A stretch of 64,000 nucleotides of DNA. Source: Bacillus sp. SA1-12. Lineage in GTDB: Bacteria; Bacillota; Bacilli; Bacillales; Bacillaceae. Made by a program: the position numbers and the translations under genes. Below are positions 45,785 to 55,219 of the stretch, piece by piece (position 1 is the first letter of the stretch; the number at the start of each line of letters is the position of its first letter). The stretch covers positions 1-64,000 of the forward strand of contig NZ_LATZ01000017.1 in NCBI RefSeq assembly GCF_000981385.1, written 5' to 3'. The notes beneath the pieces were generated by a model. That model searched no databases. It saw only the letters and a program-made list of their open reading frames with translations, and was not told the DNA's origin.

Positions 45785-47164
45785 TTGTCAAAACTTGTCA
45801 TTATCGGAGGAGGTCCTGCTGGGTATGTAGCGGCAATTGTCGCTGCCCAGCAGGGTGAACAGGTAATCTTAGTAGAACAAAAAAGTTTAGGAGGTACTTG
45901 CTTAAATGAAGGATGTATGCCGACCAAATCTTTTCTAGAGAGTGCAGGCATTTACAGCAAAGTGAAAAATGCTGAAAAATTTGGGGTGCAGCTTGATAGC
46001 ACGAGTGTCTCAATTAATTGGTCACAAGTCCTGTCCTATAAAAATGACATTGTTAAAAAACTCGTAAATGGCATTGGCTATTTAATGAATAAAAATAAAA
46101 TAAATGTCATTATTGGAGCAGCTTCATTTATTACAAGCCACCGACTATTAGTCGATAAAGGTGATTCAATTGAAGAAATAGATGCAGATAAGGTAATTAT
46201 TGCCGCTGGTTCGGAACCGATCCAGCTGCCTTTTGCTCGATTTGATGGGGAATGGATCATAGATAGCCGTCAAGCACTTAATTTGTCTTCAATACCAAAA
46301 TCAATCATTATCATTGGCGGCGGTGTAATAGGATGTGAATTTGCAAGTATTTATAGCCGCATGGGAACAAAAGTTACGATTGTTGAGATGGCAAACCAGC
46401 TCTTGCCCGGAGAAGATCCGGATATTGTGTCATTTTTAACGCAAGAGCTTGAAGAAGCAGGTGTCAAAATCTATACAGAAGCGGCTTTAAAGCATGTCAA
46501 TAGAGGATTAAAAGAAGTGACAATTCAACAAAGAGGAGAAAATATGACCTTTAACGGGGATTATGTGCTTGTTTCGGTAGGTAGGAAGCCGCGTGTTAAC
46601 GAGCTTGGACTCGAAAAGATTGGCGTTTCTTTTTGTGAAAAAGGAATTCATGTAAATGAAAATATGCAAACCTCTTATTCACATATCTACGCCTGCGGTG
46701 ATGTGATAGGAGGAATACAGCTTGCACACGTGGCTTTTCATGAGGGGACAGTTGCAGCAAACCATGCTTGTGGACATGAAACTGCGGTGAATTATCAAGC
46801 AGTACCGCGCTGTATATATACCGCACCTGAAATAGCAAGTGTTGGTTTAACTGAAAAGGAAGCCAAAAGGGAATATCATGATGTTAAAATCGGAGAATTT
46901 CCATTTGCAGCAAATGGAAAAGCACTTATTCTTAACGAACAAAATGGAAAAGTCAAAATCATGATTGAACCAGAATATCAATCGATAATTGGGGTATCCA
47001 TTATTGGTCCTCGTGCTACAGAGTTAATTGGACAAGCGACACTCATGTTACATACCGAGTTAACGGTTGATGTTCTTGAAAACTTTGTAGCTGCACATCC
47101 ATCTTTGGGAGAAGCTGTTCAAGAAGCAATTCTTGGTTCTGTTGGACAAACCGTGCATTTCTAG
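45785..47164 (+). CDS. acoL: Dihydrolipoamide dehydrogenase E3 of the aco complex
   Basis: E3 reoxidises dihydrolipoamide with NAD+. The 459-residue flavoprotein has the FAD motif GGGPAGY, redox cysteines C39/C44 in GGTCLNEGC, the NAD motif IIGGGVIGCEFASIY and the C-terminal His-Glu pair in AAHPSLGEAVQEA. The start is TTG 45785 behind GGGTGGTG. It is the last gene of the core operon, and a terminator follows. Confidence 0.94.
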   Translation: MSKLVIIGGGPAGYVAAIVAAQQGEQVILVEQKSLGGTCLNEGCMPTKSFLESAGIYSKVKNAEKFGVQLDSTSVSINWSQVLSYKNDIVKKLVNGIGYLMNKNKINVIIGAASFITSHRLLVDKGDSIEEIDADKVIIAAGSEPIQLPFARFDGEWIIDSRQALNLSSIPKSIIIIGGGVIGCEFASIYSRMGTKVTIVEMANQLLPGEDPDIVSFLTQELEEAGVKIYTEAALKHVNRGLKEVTIQQRGENMTFNGDYVLVSVGRKPRVNELGLEKIGVSFCEKGIHVNENMQTSYSHIYACGDVIGGIQLAHVAFHEGTVAANHACGHETAVNYQAVPRCIYTAPEIASVGLTEKEAKREYHDVKIGEFPFAANGKALILNEQNGKVKIMIEPEYQSIIGVSIIGPRATELIGQATLMLHTELTVDVLENFVAAHPSLGEAVQEAILGSVGQTVHF

Positions 47165-47200
47165 GAAACTTCCATTTTTTTAAAATTCACATAAAAGAAG

Positions 47201-47240
47201 GAAAATGCCCAAGCATAAAAGCATTTTCAGGGCATTTTAC
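47201..47240 (+). terminator. Terminator of acoABCL
   Basis: GAAAATGCCC pairs with GGGCATTTT around a loop, then T residues. Confidence 0.7.
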
Positions 47241-47346
47241 CATGCTTTGTATTTAGAGCTGACAGAATAATCTCTCTAAAAATTTACTGGGATTAATTTA
47301 GCGATGTCCCATTTTTCAAATGATAAGATGACAGGGAGTCGATGAC

Positions 47347-48396
47347 ATGAAAGCAGCAAAGTGGTATGGAGTTCGAGATATACGGATTGAAGAAGTAACG
47401 GAACCGGTTATACAGTCTGGAATGGTTAAAATTCGTGTGAAATGGTGTGGAATATGCGGTACAGATTTACATGAATATCTTGCAGGTCCCATATTTTTAC
47501 CTACTCAGCCTCATCCTTTAACAAAAGAGAAAGTACCAGTTATTTTAGGTCATGAATTTTCAGGTAAAGTAACAGAAATTGGCGAAGGAGTTACAAGAGT
47601 AAAGGTTGGAGACAAGGTAACAGTTGAGCCTATTTTCGCCTGTGGTAAGTGTAAGGCTTGTCAAACAGGAACATATAATGTTTGTGAACAACTAGGATTT
47701 TTAGGATTAGCTGGCGGTGGAGGGGGCTTTTCAGAATTTGTCACAGTTAACGAAGAAATGGTTCATATTTTGCCAGATCATATGACATATGAACAAGGTG
47801 CATTGGTTGAGCCAGCTGCTGTTGCAGTACATGCTGTTAGGGAAAGTGTGTTAAAAACAGGTGACTCTTGTGTTGTTTTTGGTGCAGGACCGATAGGATT
47901 ACTTCTTATTCAGGCAGCAGTTTCAGCTGGTGCAAGTAAGATCATTGCTGTCGAAATTTCTGAAGAAAGACAAAAACTTGCCAAAAATGTAGGAGCACAC
48001 TTTGTTATTAACCCTATTACGGAAAACGTCATAAAAGCTGTTAATGAGTTAACAAATGGCGGCGCAGATGTTTGCTTTGAGGTTACGGGTGTGGATGTTT
48101 GTTTAAACGATGCAATTGAATGTGCAAAAACGAGAGGACAGGTTCTGATTGTAAGTATATGGGAGAAAGAGTCGAGTATTTCGCCAAATAGTCTTGTCTT
48201 AAAAGAACGCCAGTTAAAAGGAATCTTAGGTTATCGAAATGTATTCCCTATGACGATCCGATTAATTGCTGAAGGAAGATTACCTGTTGATAAGGTCATA
48301 TCTAAGAAAATAGATTTACAGAATATAGTAGAAGGCGGGTTCGAAGAATTAATTAAAAATAAAAGCAATATTAAGATACTTGTCTCCCCATCATGA
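47347..48396 (+). CDS. bdhA: (R,R)-2,3-butanediol dehydrogenase
   Basis: This 349-residue zinc dehydrogenase interconverts 2,3-butanediol and acetoin, feeding the adjacent acetoin pathway. Its start MKAAKWYGVRDIRIEE is typical of BdhA. Catalytic zinc ligands are C37 (CGICGTDLHEY) and H69/E70; structural zinc cysteines are C99, C102, C105 and C113. It lies between acoL and acoR with its own upstream region and GGGAG site. Placement inside the aco locus supports butanediol as the substrate. Confidence 0.9.
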   Translation: MKAAKWYGVRDIRIEEVTEPVIQSGMVKIRVKWCGICGTDLHEYLAGPIFLPTQPHPLTKEKVPVILGHEFSGKVTEIGEGVTRVKVGDKVTVEPIFACGKCKACQTGTYNVCEQLGFLGLAGGGGGFSEFVTVNEEMVHILPDHMTYEQGALVEPAAVAVHAVRESVLKTGDSCVVFGAGPIGLLLIQAAVSAGASKIIAVEISEERQKLAKNVGAHFVINPITENVIKAVNELTNGGADVCFEVTGVDVCLNDAIECAKTRGQVLIVSIWEKESSISPNSLVLKERQLKGILGYRNVFPMTIRLIAEGRLPVDKVISKKIDLQNIVEGGFEELIKNKSNIKILVSPS

Positions 48397-48429
48397 GTTT
48401 TAGCTATCTAGTTTTAAGGTTATTAGAAC

Positions 48430-48541
48430 AATACCTGCACAATTTTGAAAGGTTAGAATAGTAAAAAGTGATTGTAAGCACTTACATCTATCGTTATAAT
48501 AAACTTATTAACGATAGATGTATCAAATTGTGCAGGTATTT
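48430..48541. repeat. Nested inverted repeat around the acoR promoter
   Basis: Outer arms AATACCTGCACAATT (from 48430) and AATTGTGCAGGTATT (to ~48541) are exact complements. Inner arms ACATCTATCGTTA (48485-48497) and TAACGATAGATGT lie around the -10 region. The left side carries ~35 extra bp between outer and inner arms. The structure could terminate bdhA transcripts or serve as an operator. Confidence 0.7.
48472..48500 (+). promoter_or_regulatory. acoR promoter overlapped by a cre site
   Basis: -35 TTGTAA (48472-48477), 17-bp spacer, -10 TATAAT (48495-48500). TGTAAGCACTTACA (48473-48486) differs from the ideal palindromic cre by one base and covers the -35. This predicts direct CcpA repression of acoR, as known for B. 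subtilis acoR. Confidence 0.78.
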
Positions 48542-48704
48542 CAATACAGCAAAGTAATAAAGTATAACCCTCATTGTTTTGGCACTTTTAATGTAAATCC
48601 ACTTATATTAACTCCCAAAATACACATCCTTGTAAAATATACTTTTGAAACAAATCTAATTTAGGCTTCTCAATATGATGAATATAATAGAGGAGTGATT
48701 AAAA

Positions 48705-50597
48705 ATGATGGACACTGTACTCCCATTAAACACGTGGAAACGGTTTGTTAATGAAGGTACACTTGATTCATCACGGATATCAAAGCAAATTAGCGAATCC
48801 TGGTACCGTTGTAAGAAGGCTGATATCAATCCATATCAACATGAAGGGACGAATATTCTTTCAAAACAAGAGCTTGAAACGCAAAAGGAAAAAAATAAAT
48901 CTCTTTTTAATGTAGCACAGCCTAACATTGATCGTTTGTATGATTCTATTACATCTTTAGGAATGATGGCTCTTATTATTGATCCTGATGGTTATGTATT
49001 ATCGGTTTCCGGTAATAAGGAGATACTCTATAGGGCAAGTGCCATTAATTTTGTTGAAGGAATCCGCTGGACGGAGAGTGAAGTCGGGACAAATGCGATT
49101 GGGACAGTTCTGCAAATTGGTGAACCAATTATGATAACTGGGTCAGAGCATTACACAATCGCTTCTCATTATTGGAGCTGTGCTGCTGCTCCCATCCGAA
49201 ATGATAATGGAAAATTGCTGGGAGTTATTGATATTTCTTGCCCAGTCGAACGCTCCCATCCGTTTATGCTTGGAATGGTAACTTCTGTAGCCTTTGCAAT
49301 AGAACGTGAATTAAGTGTCAATATACATAAAGATGAAAAAGAATTATTGCAAAAATCAATCAATTACTTGGAATCCAAAGAACTCGTTGCCATTTGTAAC
49401 AATCATCATGAGATTGTCTTTACAAGTCATTCATTACGGGAACGGTTCATGACTTTCATCGGAACGAAGCTTGAGGATTTACAAGAGTTTGGCCTGACCA
49501 TTCAATTGGACATCCCGATTTATTCCGATCAAAGGCATGCTCATATGATCGGCCGGGCCATATATTTAAAAGATCAGTTAACGTTGAAAGCGAATTCTTT
49601 TTTCATACCAAGTGTTGAAAAAGAACCGTTTCTTTTTAAAGGGGAGACAGGAACAAGTGAAGCTTTCCAAAAAGCGTTGGTTGAAATGAAGCTTGTTGCC
49701 AAGACAGATGCAAGTGTCTGTATTTATGGGGAAACGGGGACAGGTAAGGAGCTTTGTGCGCATTCAATTCATGAAAATAGCTCAAGAAAAAATGGGCCTT
49801 TTGTTGCTGTGAATTGTGGTGCCATTCATAAAGAACTTATTGCAAGTGAGCTATTTGGTTATGTTGATGGAGCTTTTACAGGCGCCCGTCGGCAGGGGTA
49901 TAAAGGGAAATTTGAACAAGCTAATAATGGAACGATTTTCTTAGATGAAATAGGTGAAATTTCAGAATCCATGCAAGTGTCTTTATTAAGAGTCCTTCAG
50001 GAGCGGACAATCACACCTATTGGCGGTACAAAAGAAATTCCTTTAAATATTAGGGTAATTGCAGCTACTAATCGCAATCTTAGCCAAATGGTCCATGAAG
50101 GAACCTTTCGAGAAGACTTGTATTACAGACTCCATGTGTACCCTGTCACTGTACCTTCATTACGAGACAGAAAGAAAGATATTCCACATTTAATACGGTA
50201 TTTTTGTCAAAAAAATACTTGGGATATCAAGATTCCGGATGAAATTCTGCTAGCAATGTGTAAATACGATTGGCCAGGGAATATACGAGAGTTAGTTAAT
50301 ATGGTGGAGCGGATAAATATTTTAGTTCAAGGTGGAGTAAAGCATCCTGAACAATTACAGCATTTTTTACCATCTTTATTTGGAAGCAAAAGAGAAAAGC
50401 TTGCTTTTGAAAAGAGTTCATCAGATTCAAGCACGAACGTTCGCCATACTGAAAAACTAACGCTTCGAGAGAATATTCAAAAGGAACAGATGATTCAGGC
50501 ATTGCAAAAAACAAATGGAAATGTAACATTAGCTGCGGAATACTTGAACATTCCAAGAAGTACATTTTATAAACGAATACGAAAATTTAATCTCTGA
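48705..50597 (+). CDS. acoR: Sigma-54-dependent activator of acetoin catabolism, AcoR
   Basis: AcoR remodels sigma-54 RNA polymerase at the acoA promoter in response to acetoin. The 630-residue protein has an N-terminal GAF-type sensing region (~70-200), AAA+ domain with Walker A GETGTGKE (342-349), the sigma-54 contact loop GAFTGA (389-394), Walker B IFLDEIGE, and a C-terminal Fis-type helix-turn-helix (LAAEYLNIPRSTFYKRI). All catalytic motifs are intact. It starts behind GAGGAGTG with a leader of ~200 nt. Confidence 0.93.
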   Translation: MMDTVLPLNTWKRFVNEGTLDSSRISKQISESWYRCKKADINPYQHEGTNILSKQELETQKEKNKSLFNVAQPNIDRLYDSITSLGMMALIIDPDGYVLSVSGNKEILYRASAINFVEGIRWTESEVGTNAIGTVLQIGEPIMITGSEHYTIASHYWSCAAAPIRNDNGKLLGVIDISCPVERSHPFMLGMVTSVAFAIERELSVNIHKDEKELLQKSINYLESKELVAICNNHHEIVFTSHSLRERFMTFIGTKLEDLQEFGLTIQLDIPIYSDQRHAHMIGRAIYLKDQLTLKANSFFIPSVEKEPFLFKGETGTSEAFQKALVEMKLVAKTDASVCIYGETGTGKELCAHSIHENSSRKNGPFVAVNCGAIHKELIASELFGYVDGAFTGARRQGYKGKFEQANNGTIFLDEIGEISESMQVSLLRVLQERTITPIGGTKEIPLNIRVIAATNRNLSQMVHEGTFREDLYYRLHVYPVTVPSLRDRKKDIPHLIRYFCQKNTWDIKIPDEILLAMCKYDWPGNIRELVNMVERINILVQGGVKHPEQLQHFLPSLFGSKREKLAFEKSSSDSSTNVRHTEKLTLRENIQKEQMIQALQKTNGNVTLAAEYLNIPRSTFYKRIRKFNL

Positions 50598-50605
50598 AAA
50601 ACATA

Positions 50606-50635
50606 AGTAGAGGAAAAATATCCTCTGCTTTTTTT
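50606..50635 (+). terminator. acoR terminator
   Basis: AGTAGAGGA pairs with TCCTCTGCT, followed by a T run. Confidence 0.75.
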
Positions 50636-50899
50636 GTGAAATTTTTCTTTAATTTTCATTGACCAATTCCAATAAGTTCACTATAATCAAAAACAAAAGG
50701 AAATAAATAAACAAAAAGGGCAGTAAAAGAACAAAAAGAGAAATATTTAAGCCCAAACGAAATTTGTCATTTGGCAAATGGAAAAAGTAAACATTCTAAT
50801 GTCTTAAAAGGAATAGGCTTTCCAAAAGGTAATTTGAAACCGTTTAAATGGAAATGTTTTAGTAAGTACACAATTTTTTATTCAGATGGAGGTAATACT

Positions 50900-52003
50900 A
50901 TGATTCAAAAAGAAGTCTTTATTCAAAGAAAAGAAGTTATCCATTACATTGATAGACTGATGGATAATCTTTCTCAAATAAAAGATAATACAGGTGAATT
51001 TCTATTAAACTTCGACGGTTTGGTTGTTGACGATAAAAGTTGGAACGTTTGGAACTGGCCTCAAGGTGTTGGATTATATGGAATCTTTAAATATTGGAAG
51101 TTAACAAATGATCAAAAAGCTCTTAAGATTATCACAGACTGGTTTAAAGCTAGATTTGAAGAAGGGGTTCCCCCTAAAAATGTAAATACAATGGCTCCGT
51201 TATTAACATTAGCTTTTTTGTATGAAGAAACGAAGGATCAAACATTTGTCCCTTACTTAGAAGATTGGGCAGAGTGGGTTATGTATGATATGCCGCGTAC
51301 GAAAGAAGATGGTCTTCAGCATATGACATATGGGCCAGAGAACACTAACCAGCTGTGGGATGACACATTGATGATGACTGTGCTTCCTTTAGCGAAAATT
51401 GGAATGCTGTTCAATAAACCGGAATATATAGAGGAAGCAAAGAAACAATTTTTAATTCATATTAAATATTTAAGTGACCGTAAAACAGGGTTATGGTTCC
51501 ATGGATGGACGTTTGAAGAAAATCACAATTATGCCGAAGCATTATGGGGAAGAGGGAATTGCTGGATAACCATAGCTATTCCTGAAATCATCGAAATTTT
51601 GGATTTAAAAGAAGGAGATTTCCTTAGAGAATTTCTGCTTGACACATTAAATAGACAAATTGAAGCGTTAGCGGCGTATCAAGATGAAAGCGGATTATGG
51701 CATACCTTAATCAATGATAAATCTTCCTATTTGGAAGCATCAGCAACAGCAGGCTTTGCATACGGAATTTTAAAATCTGTGCACAAACGGTATGTTAATC
51801 AAGAATATAAGGAAGTAGCATACAAGGCCATTCAAGGAATTTTGAAAGAAATTAATGAAGAAGGCGCTTTGCAAAAGGTTTCAGTAGGTACTGGTATGGG
51901 AGACAGTTTGGATTTCTATAAAGAAATTAAAATTACCACTATGCCGTATGGACAATCACTAGCGGTGCTTTGCTTATCTGAGTTTTTACACTATTATATT
52001 TAA
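50900..52003 (+). CDS. GH105/GH88-family unsaturated glycosidase (YteR-like)
   Basis: This 367-residue alpha6/alpha6-barrel enzyme of the YteR/YesR type removes unsaturated uronyl residues left by polysaccharide lyases. WNWPQGVGLYGIFKYW, QLWDDTLMMTVLPLA, FHGWTFEENHNYAEALWGRG and the C-terminal FAYGILKS are characteristic segments. It has no signal peptide, so it acts on imported oligosaccharides. ATG 50900 has GGAGG at 7 nt; the frame extends 43 codons upstream without support. Confidence 0.85.
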   Translation: MIQKEVFIQRKEVIHYIDRLMDNLSQIKDNTGEFLLNFDGLVVDDKSWNVWNWPQGVGLYGIFKYWKLTNDQKALKIITDWFKARFEEGVPPKNVNTMAPLLTLAFLYEETKDQTFVPYLEDWAEWVMYDMPRTKEDGLQHMTYGPENTNQLWDDTLMMTVLPLAKIGMLFNKPEYIEEAKKQFLIHIKYLSDRKTGLWFHGWTFEENHNYAEALWGRGNCWITIAIPEIIEILDLKEGDFLREFLLDTLNRQIEALAAYQDESGLWHTLINDKSSYLEASATAGFAYGILKSVHKRYVNQEYKEVAYKAIQGILKEINEEGALQKVSVGTGMGDSLDFYKEIKITTMPYGQSLAVLCLSEFLHYYI

Positions 52004-52084
52004 TTTCAGTTTTACGAATAATGAATGTATGGATGTTCCGTTTCCATGTGATTTTATTTTTACCAAAAATAATTGGAAATGATC

Positions 52085-52116
52085 AACCCCTCGTGTATAA
52101 AGCGAGGGGTTCTTTC
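52085..52116 (+). terminator. Terminator after the GH105 gene
   Basis: AACCCCTCG pairs with CGAGGGGTT, then TCTTT. Confidence 0.85.
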
Positions 52117-52216
52117 ATTTATTTACAAATTGCTTAGGTGAAACAATTGGTTATTATAGTTTAAATTTTAAAAAATGAAACAAAATAAAGAAGAAGAGTG
52201 AGGAGGCTGATTTGTT

Positions 52217-52363
52217 TTGAAGAAAGATTCGATTCGGAAGGTTGAAAATCACATAGTAGCAACTATAATTGGTATCGTTATCGTTTATCTCATTTGTTTA
52301 GTTGCGTATGGGTATGATTTACCTGGCGGAATATTGTCTCCACTAATTAATCGGATATTTTAG
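52217..52363 (+). CDS. Small single-span membrane protein, 48 aa
   Basis: TTG 52217 follows GAGGAGG at 10 nt. The product (MKKDSIRKVENHIVATIIGI, then VIVYLICLVAYGYDLPGG) has one transmembrane helix and a short C-terminal tail. It sits between the GH105 gene and the PTS gene with no terminator before the latter. Family not recognised. Confidence 0.5.
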   Translation: MKKDSIRKVENHIVATIIGIVIVYLICLVAYGYDLPGGILSPLINRIF

Positions 52364-52402
52364 GGATGTTTCATTTTTACAAATAATTTTTAAAAAATCC
52401 AT

Positions 52403-52692
52403 GCAAACGATTGCGCTCGATCGATAATTATGATAATTTAATTAAAGAAAAGAAAACCCTTTTAAGCGTTGGAACTTTATTTAATTATTCGTGCAAACGC
52501 TTGCCCATCTTTTATACTTATTTATTTTAGGAGGCTCAGCTTAATGAAATTTACATCATTTGATTTTTGGCAAAAATTTGGAAAGGCTTTATTAGTAGTA
52601 GTTGCAGTTATGCCTGCAGCTGGAATTATGATATCTCTTGGGAAGTTAGTAGGAATGCTAGGTGTTGATTTGTCTTTTGTGCAAACGATTGC
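52403..52692. promoter_or_regulatory. Three copies of a LacI/CcpA-type operator around the PTS gene start
   Basis: GCAAACGATTGC at 52403-52414, GCAAACGCTTGC at 52493-52504 and GCAAACGATTGC at 52681-52692. The third is inside the PTS coding sequence and extends to the perfect-ended GTGCAAACGATTGCAC. The central CG dyad is typical of LacI-family sites. The first matches cre with one mismatch. Confidence 0.65.
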
Positions 52693-54196
52693 ACTTGTAA
52701 TGGAAGAGATTGGCTGGGCAATTATTGGGAACTTGCATGTTTTATTCGCAGTGGCAATAGGTGGATCATGGGCGAAGGAACGTGCTGGCGGTGCTTTTGC
52801 GGCATTAATTGCCTTTGTATTAATTAACCGGATCACTGGGGCTATTTTTGGTGTGAATAGTGACATGTTAAGTGATCAATCAGCAACAGTAACTTCTTTA
52901 TTCGGCAGTGAATTAGTTGTAAAGGATTATTTTATATCAATCCTTGGTGCTCCAGCATTAAATATGGGTGTGTTTGTGGGAATTATATCGGGATTTTTAG
53001 GTGCTAATATCTTTAATAAATATTATAACTACAGTAAACTTCCTCAATCACTTGCTTTCTTTAACGGAAAACGCTTTGTGCCATTTGTTGTGATTATCGG
53101 ATCGGTTTTTACTGCGATCATTTTGGCGATCATCTGGCCATTTGTTCAAGGACTATTAAATGATTTTGGAAAATGGATTGCATCATCCCGGGATACTGCT
53201 CCTGTTATCGCCCCGTTTATCTTTGGTGCGTTAGAGCGGTTATTGCTTCCATTTGGTTTGCATCATATGTTGACGGTTCCAATGAATTATACAGAGCTTG
53301 GAGGAACTTATACGATCTTAACAGGTCCAAGTGCAGGACAGACGGTTGCAGGTCAAGATCCTTTATGGCTTGCATGGATCGCAGATTTAAATAATTTCCT
53401 GGCAGCTGGTGATATGGAAAGCTATAAAGCTTTACTAAATGATGTAACACCTGCCCGCTTTAAAGTAGGACAAATGATTCTATCCTGTGCCGCTTTAATT
53501 GGGATCGCATTAGCGATGTACCGGAATGTTGATAAAGAAAAACGGACAAAATACAAATCGATGTTCTTATCTGCTGGCTTAGCCGTATTTTTAACAGGGG
53601 TAACGGAACCAATTGAGTTTATGTTTATGTTTGCAGCACCTGTTCTTTATGTTGCTTATGCGATCATGACGGGTTTAGCCTTTGCTATTGTAGATTTAAT
53701 TAATATACGTGTTCACTCTTTCGGTATCATTGAATTATTGACAAGAACACCAATGATTATCAAAGCGGGTTTATGGCTTGACCTGGTTAATTTCATTATT
53801 GCATGTCTCGTATTTTTCGGTTTAAACTTTACCGTTGCGAATTTTATGATTAAAAAATTCAAAATGCCGACACCGGGACGTTTAGGAAATTATATCGAAG
53901 AGGAAAATAGTGCCCAATCTCATGAAAACGAAAACAATGACCAAAACAATACAGATGATTCGCTTGCGACAAAGATTATCGGCTTATTAGGCGGGAAAGA
54001 TAATATTGAAGATGTTGATGCATGTATGACTCGGCTTCGTGTCACAATTAAAGATGTAGACGCTGTTGCTTCTGAACAAGAATGGAAGAAAAACGGTGCA
54101 TTGGGTTTAATTATTAAAGATAAGGGTGTACAAGCCATTTATGGTCCAAAGGCGGATGTCCTAAAATCAGACATTCAAGATCGTTTAGGAGCGTAA
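52544..54196 (+). CDS. PTS EIICB permease, Glc family
   Basis: This 550-residue sugar phosphotransferase has an N-terminal EIIC membrane domain and a C-terminal EIIB domain. EIIC motifs are WQKFGKALLVVVAVMPAAGI, LLPFGLHHMLTVP and GVTEPIEFMFMF. The EIIB phosphocysteine is Cys494 in DACMTRLRV. There is no EIIA domain, so an EIIA from elsewhere must donate phosphate. ATG 52544 has AGGAGG. The substrate is not identifiable; neighbours suggest a plant-derived glycoside. It is 3 bp from the next gene. Confidence 0.87.
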   Translation: MKFTSFDFWQKFGKALLVVVAVMPAAGIMISLGKLVGMLGVDLSFVQTIALVMEEIGWAIIGNLHVLFAVAIGGSWAKERAGGAFAALIAFVLINRITGAIFGVNSDMLSDQSATVTSLFGSELVVKDYFISILGAPALNMGVFVGIISGFLGANIFNKYYNYSKLPQSLAFFNGKRFVPFVVIIGSVFTAIILAIIWPFVQGLLNDFGKWIASSRDTAPVIAPFIFGALERLLLPFGLHHMLTVPMNYTELGGTYTILTGPSAGQTVAGQDPLWLAWIADLNNFLAAGDMESYKALLNDVTPARFKVGQMILSCAALIGIALAMYRNVDKEKRTKYKSMFLSAGLAVFLTGVTEPIEFMFMFAAPVLYVAYAIMTGLAFAIVDLINIRVHSFGIIELLTRTPMIIKAGLWLDLVNFIIACLVFFGLNFTVANFMIKKFKMPTPGRLGNYIEEENSAQSHENENNDQNNTDDSLATKIIGLLGGKDNIEDVDACMTRLRVTIKDVDAVASEQEWKKNGALGLIIKDKGVQAIYGPKADVLKSDIQDRLGA

Positions 54197-54199
54197 CCA

Positions 54200-54997
54200 A
54201 TGAAACTTTTAACACTAAATTGTCATTCATGGCAAGAGGAAAATCAGCTGGACAAAATAAGATGTCTAGCTGAGACAATTAAGAAAAAGTCTTATGATAT
54301 CATTGCTCTTCAGGAAGTAAGTCAGTTAATTAGTGAAGAAAAATGTGAAGGGAAGGTTAAAAAAGATAACTTTATTGCCGTTCTTTTACATCATCTTAAG
54401 GAAATTGGTGTTACAAATTATCAGTATGTTTGGGATTTTTCGCACATCGGATTTGAAAAATATGAAGAAGGCTTATCGATATTAACAAATCATCAAATTG
54501 AAGAAGAGGTTTCGTTTTTTGTCAGTCAATCAGAAGATACAAATTATTGGAAAACCAGAAAAATTGTTGGCGCAAAAATTCACTATAACGATGAACTGAT
54601 TTCTTTTTATTCCTGCCATCTAGGGTGGTGGCAGGATGAAGAAGAACCGTTTCAAAGCCAAGTAGATTTATTGCTTTCTCAAGTTCAAAAAGATCGCAAG
54701 TTTTATTTGATGGGTGACTTTAATAATCCTGCCAATGTAAAAAATGAGGGGTATGATTATTTACTAAATAAAGGATTATATGATACTTATCAATTAGCGA
54801 ACATTAAAGATAGCGGGGTTACTGTTAAAGGGAAAATCGCGGGATGGGATGTAAATAAACAAGATATGCGCATTGATTATATTTTTACGAATATGCCCAC
54901 TGCTGTGAAGAAATCTACAGTTATTTTTAATGGGGAAAATAAGCCTGTCATTTCCGATCATTTTGGTGTGGAGGTAGTGATTAACGAAGAAGGGTGA
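54200..54997 (+). CDS. Endonuclease/exonuclease/phosphatase-fold protein, PTS partner
   Basis: This 265-residue cytoplasmic EEP-fold enzyme has the motifs LNCHSW, the metal Glu in IIALQEVSQ, HLGWW, LMGDFNNPA and the C-terminal ISDHFGVEV. All catalytic positions of the metal-dependent phosphoesterase family are present. It begins 3 bp after the PTS gene and shares its terminator, so it likely acts on a phosphorylated product of that transporter rather than on DNA. That role is inference. Confidence 0.82.
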   Translation: MKLLTLNCHSWQEENQLDKIRCLAETIKKKSYDIIALQEVSQLISEEKCEGKVKKDNFIAVLLHHLKEIGVTNYQYVWDFSHIGFEKYEEGLSILTNHQIEEEVSFFVSQSEDTNYWKTRKIVGAKIHYNDELISFYSCHLGWWQDEEEPFQSQVDLLLSQVQKDRKFYLMGDFNNPANVKNEGYDYLLNKGLYDTYQLANIKDSGVTVKGKIAGWDVNKQDMRIDYIFTNMPTAVKKSTVIFNGENKPVISDHFGVEVVINEEG

Positions 54998-55018
54998 CAT
55001 TTGAGTCACCCTTTTTTT
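54991..55018 (+). terminator. Terminator of the PTS-EEP operon
   Basis: AGGGTGAC pairs with GTCACCCT, then seven T. Confidence 0.9.
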
Positions 55019-55052
55019 AATGGAAAGGATAAAAAATTTTTACTTCGTTTTG

Positions 55053-55219
55053 GTGTCTAGCTCCAAGTGTCATCGGCGAAGCATCGGATGTGAAAAGTGC
55101 AGTCAAGAGATAATGCCGTCGCGTTTTTGGCTGCCTCCAGGGTCTAAACAAATAGGAATTCAAGGTAAGAACACTTTCTATATTCCTGCTTGTTAAATGT
55201 TTAGCGCCTTGCGCTTTTC
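55053..55219. repeat. Intergenic repeat remnant (TGTCTAGCT type)
   Basis: GTGTCTAGCTCCA at the left and GCGCCTTGCGCTTTT at the right are traces of the same repeat class as 32452-32556. The interior is unrelated in sequence. Confidence 0.45.
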
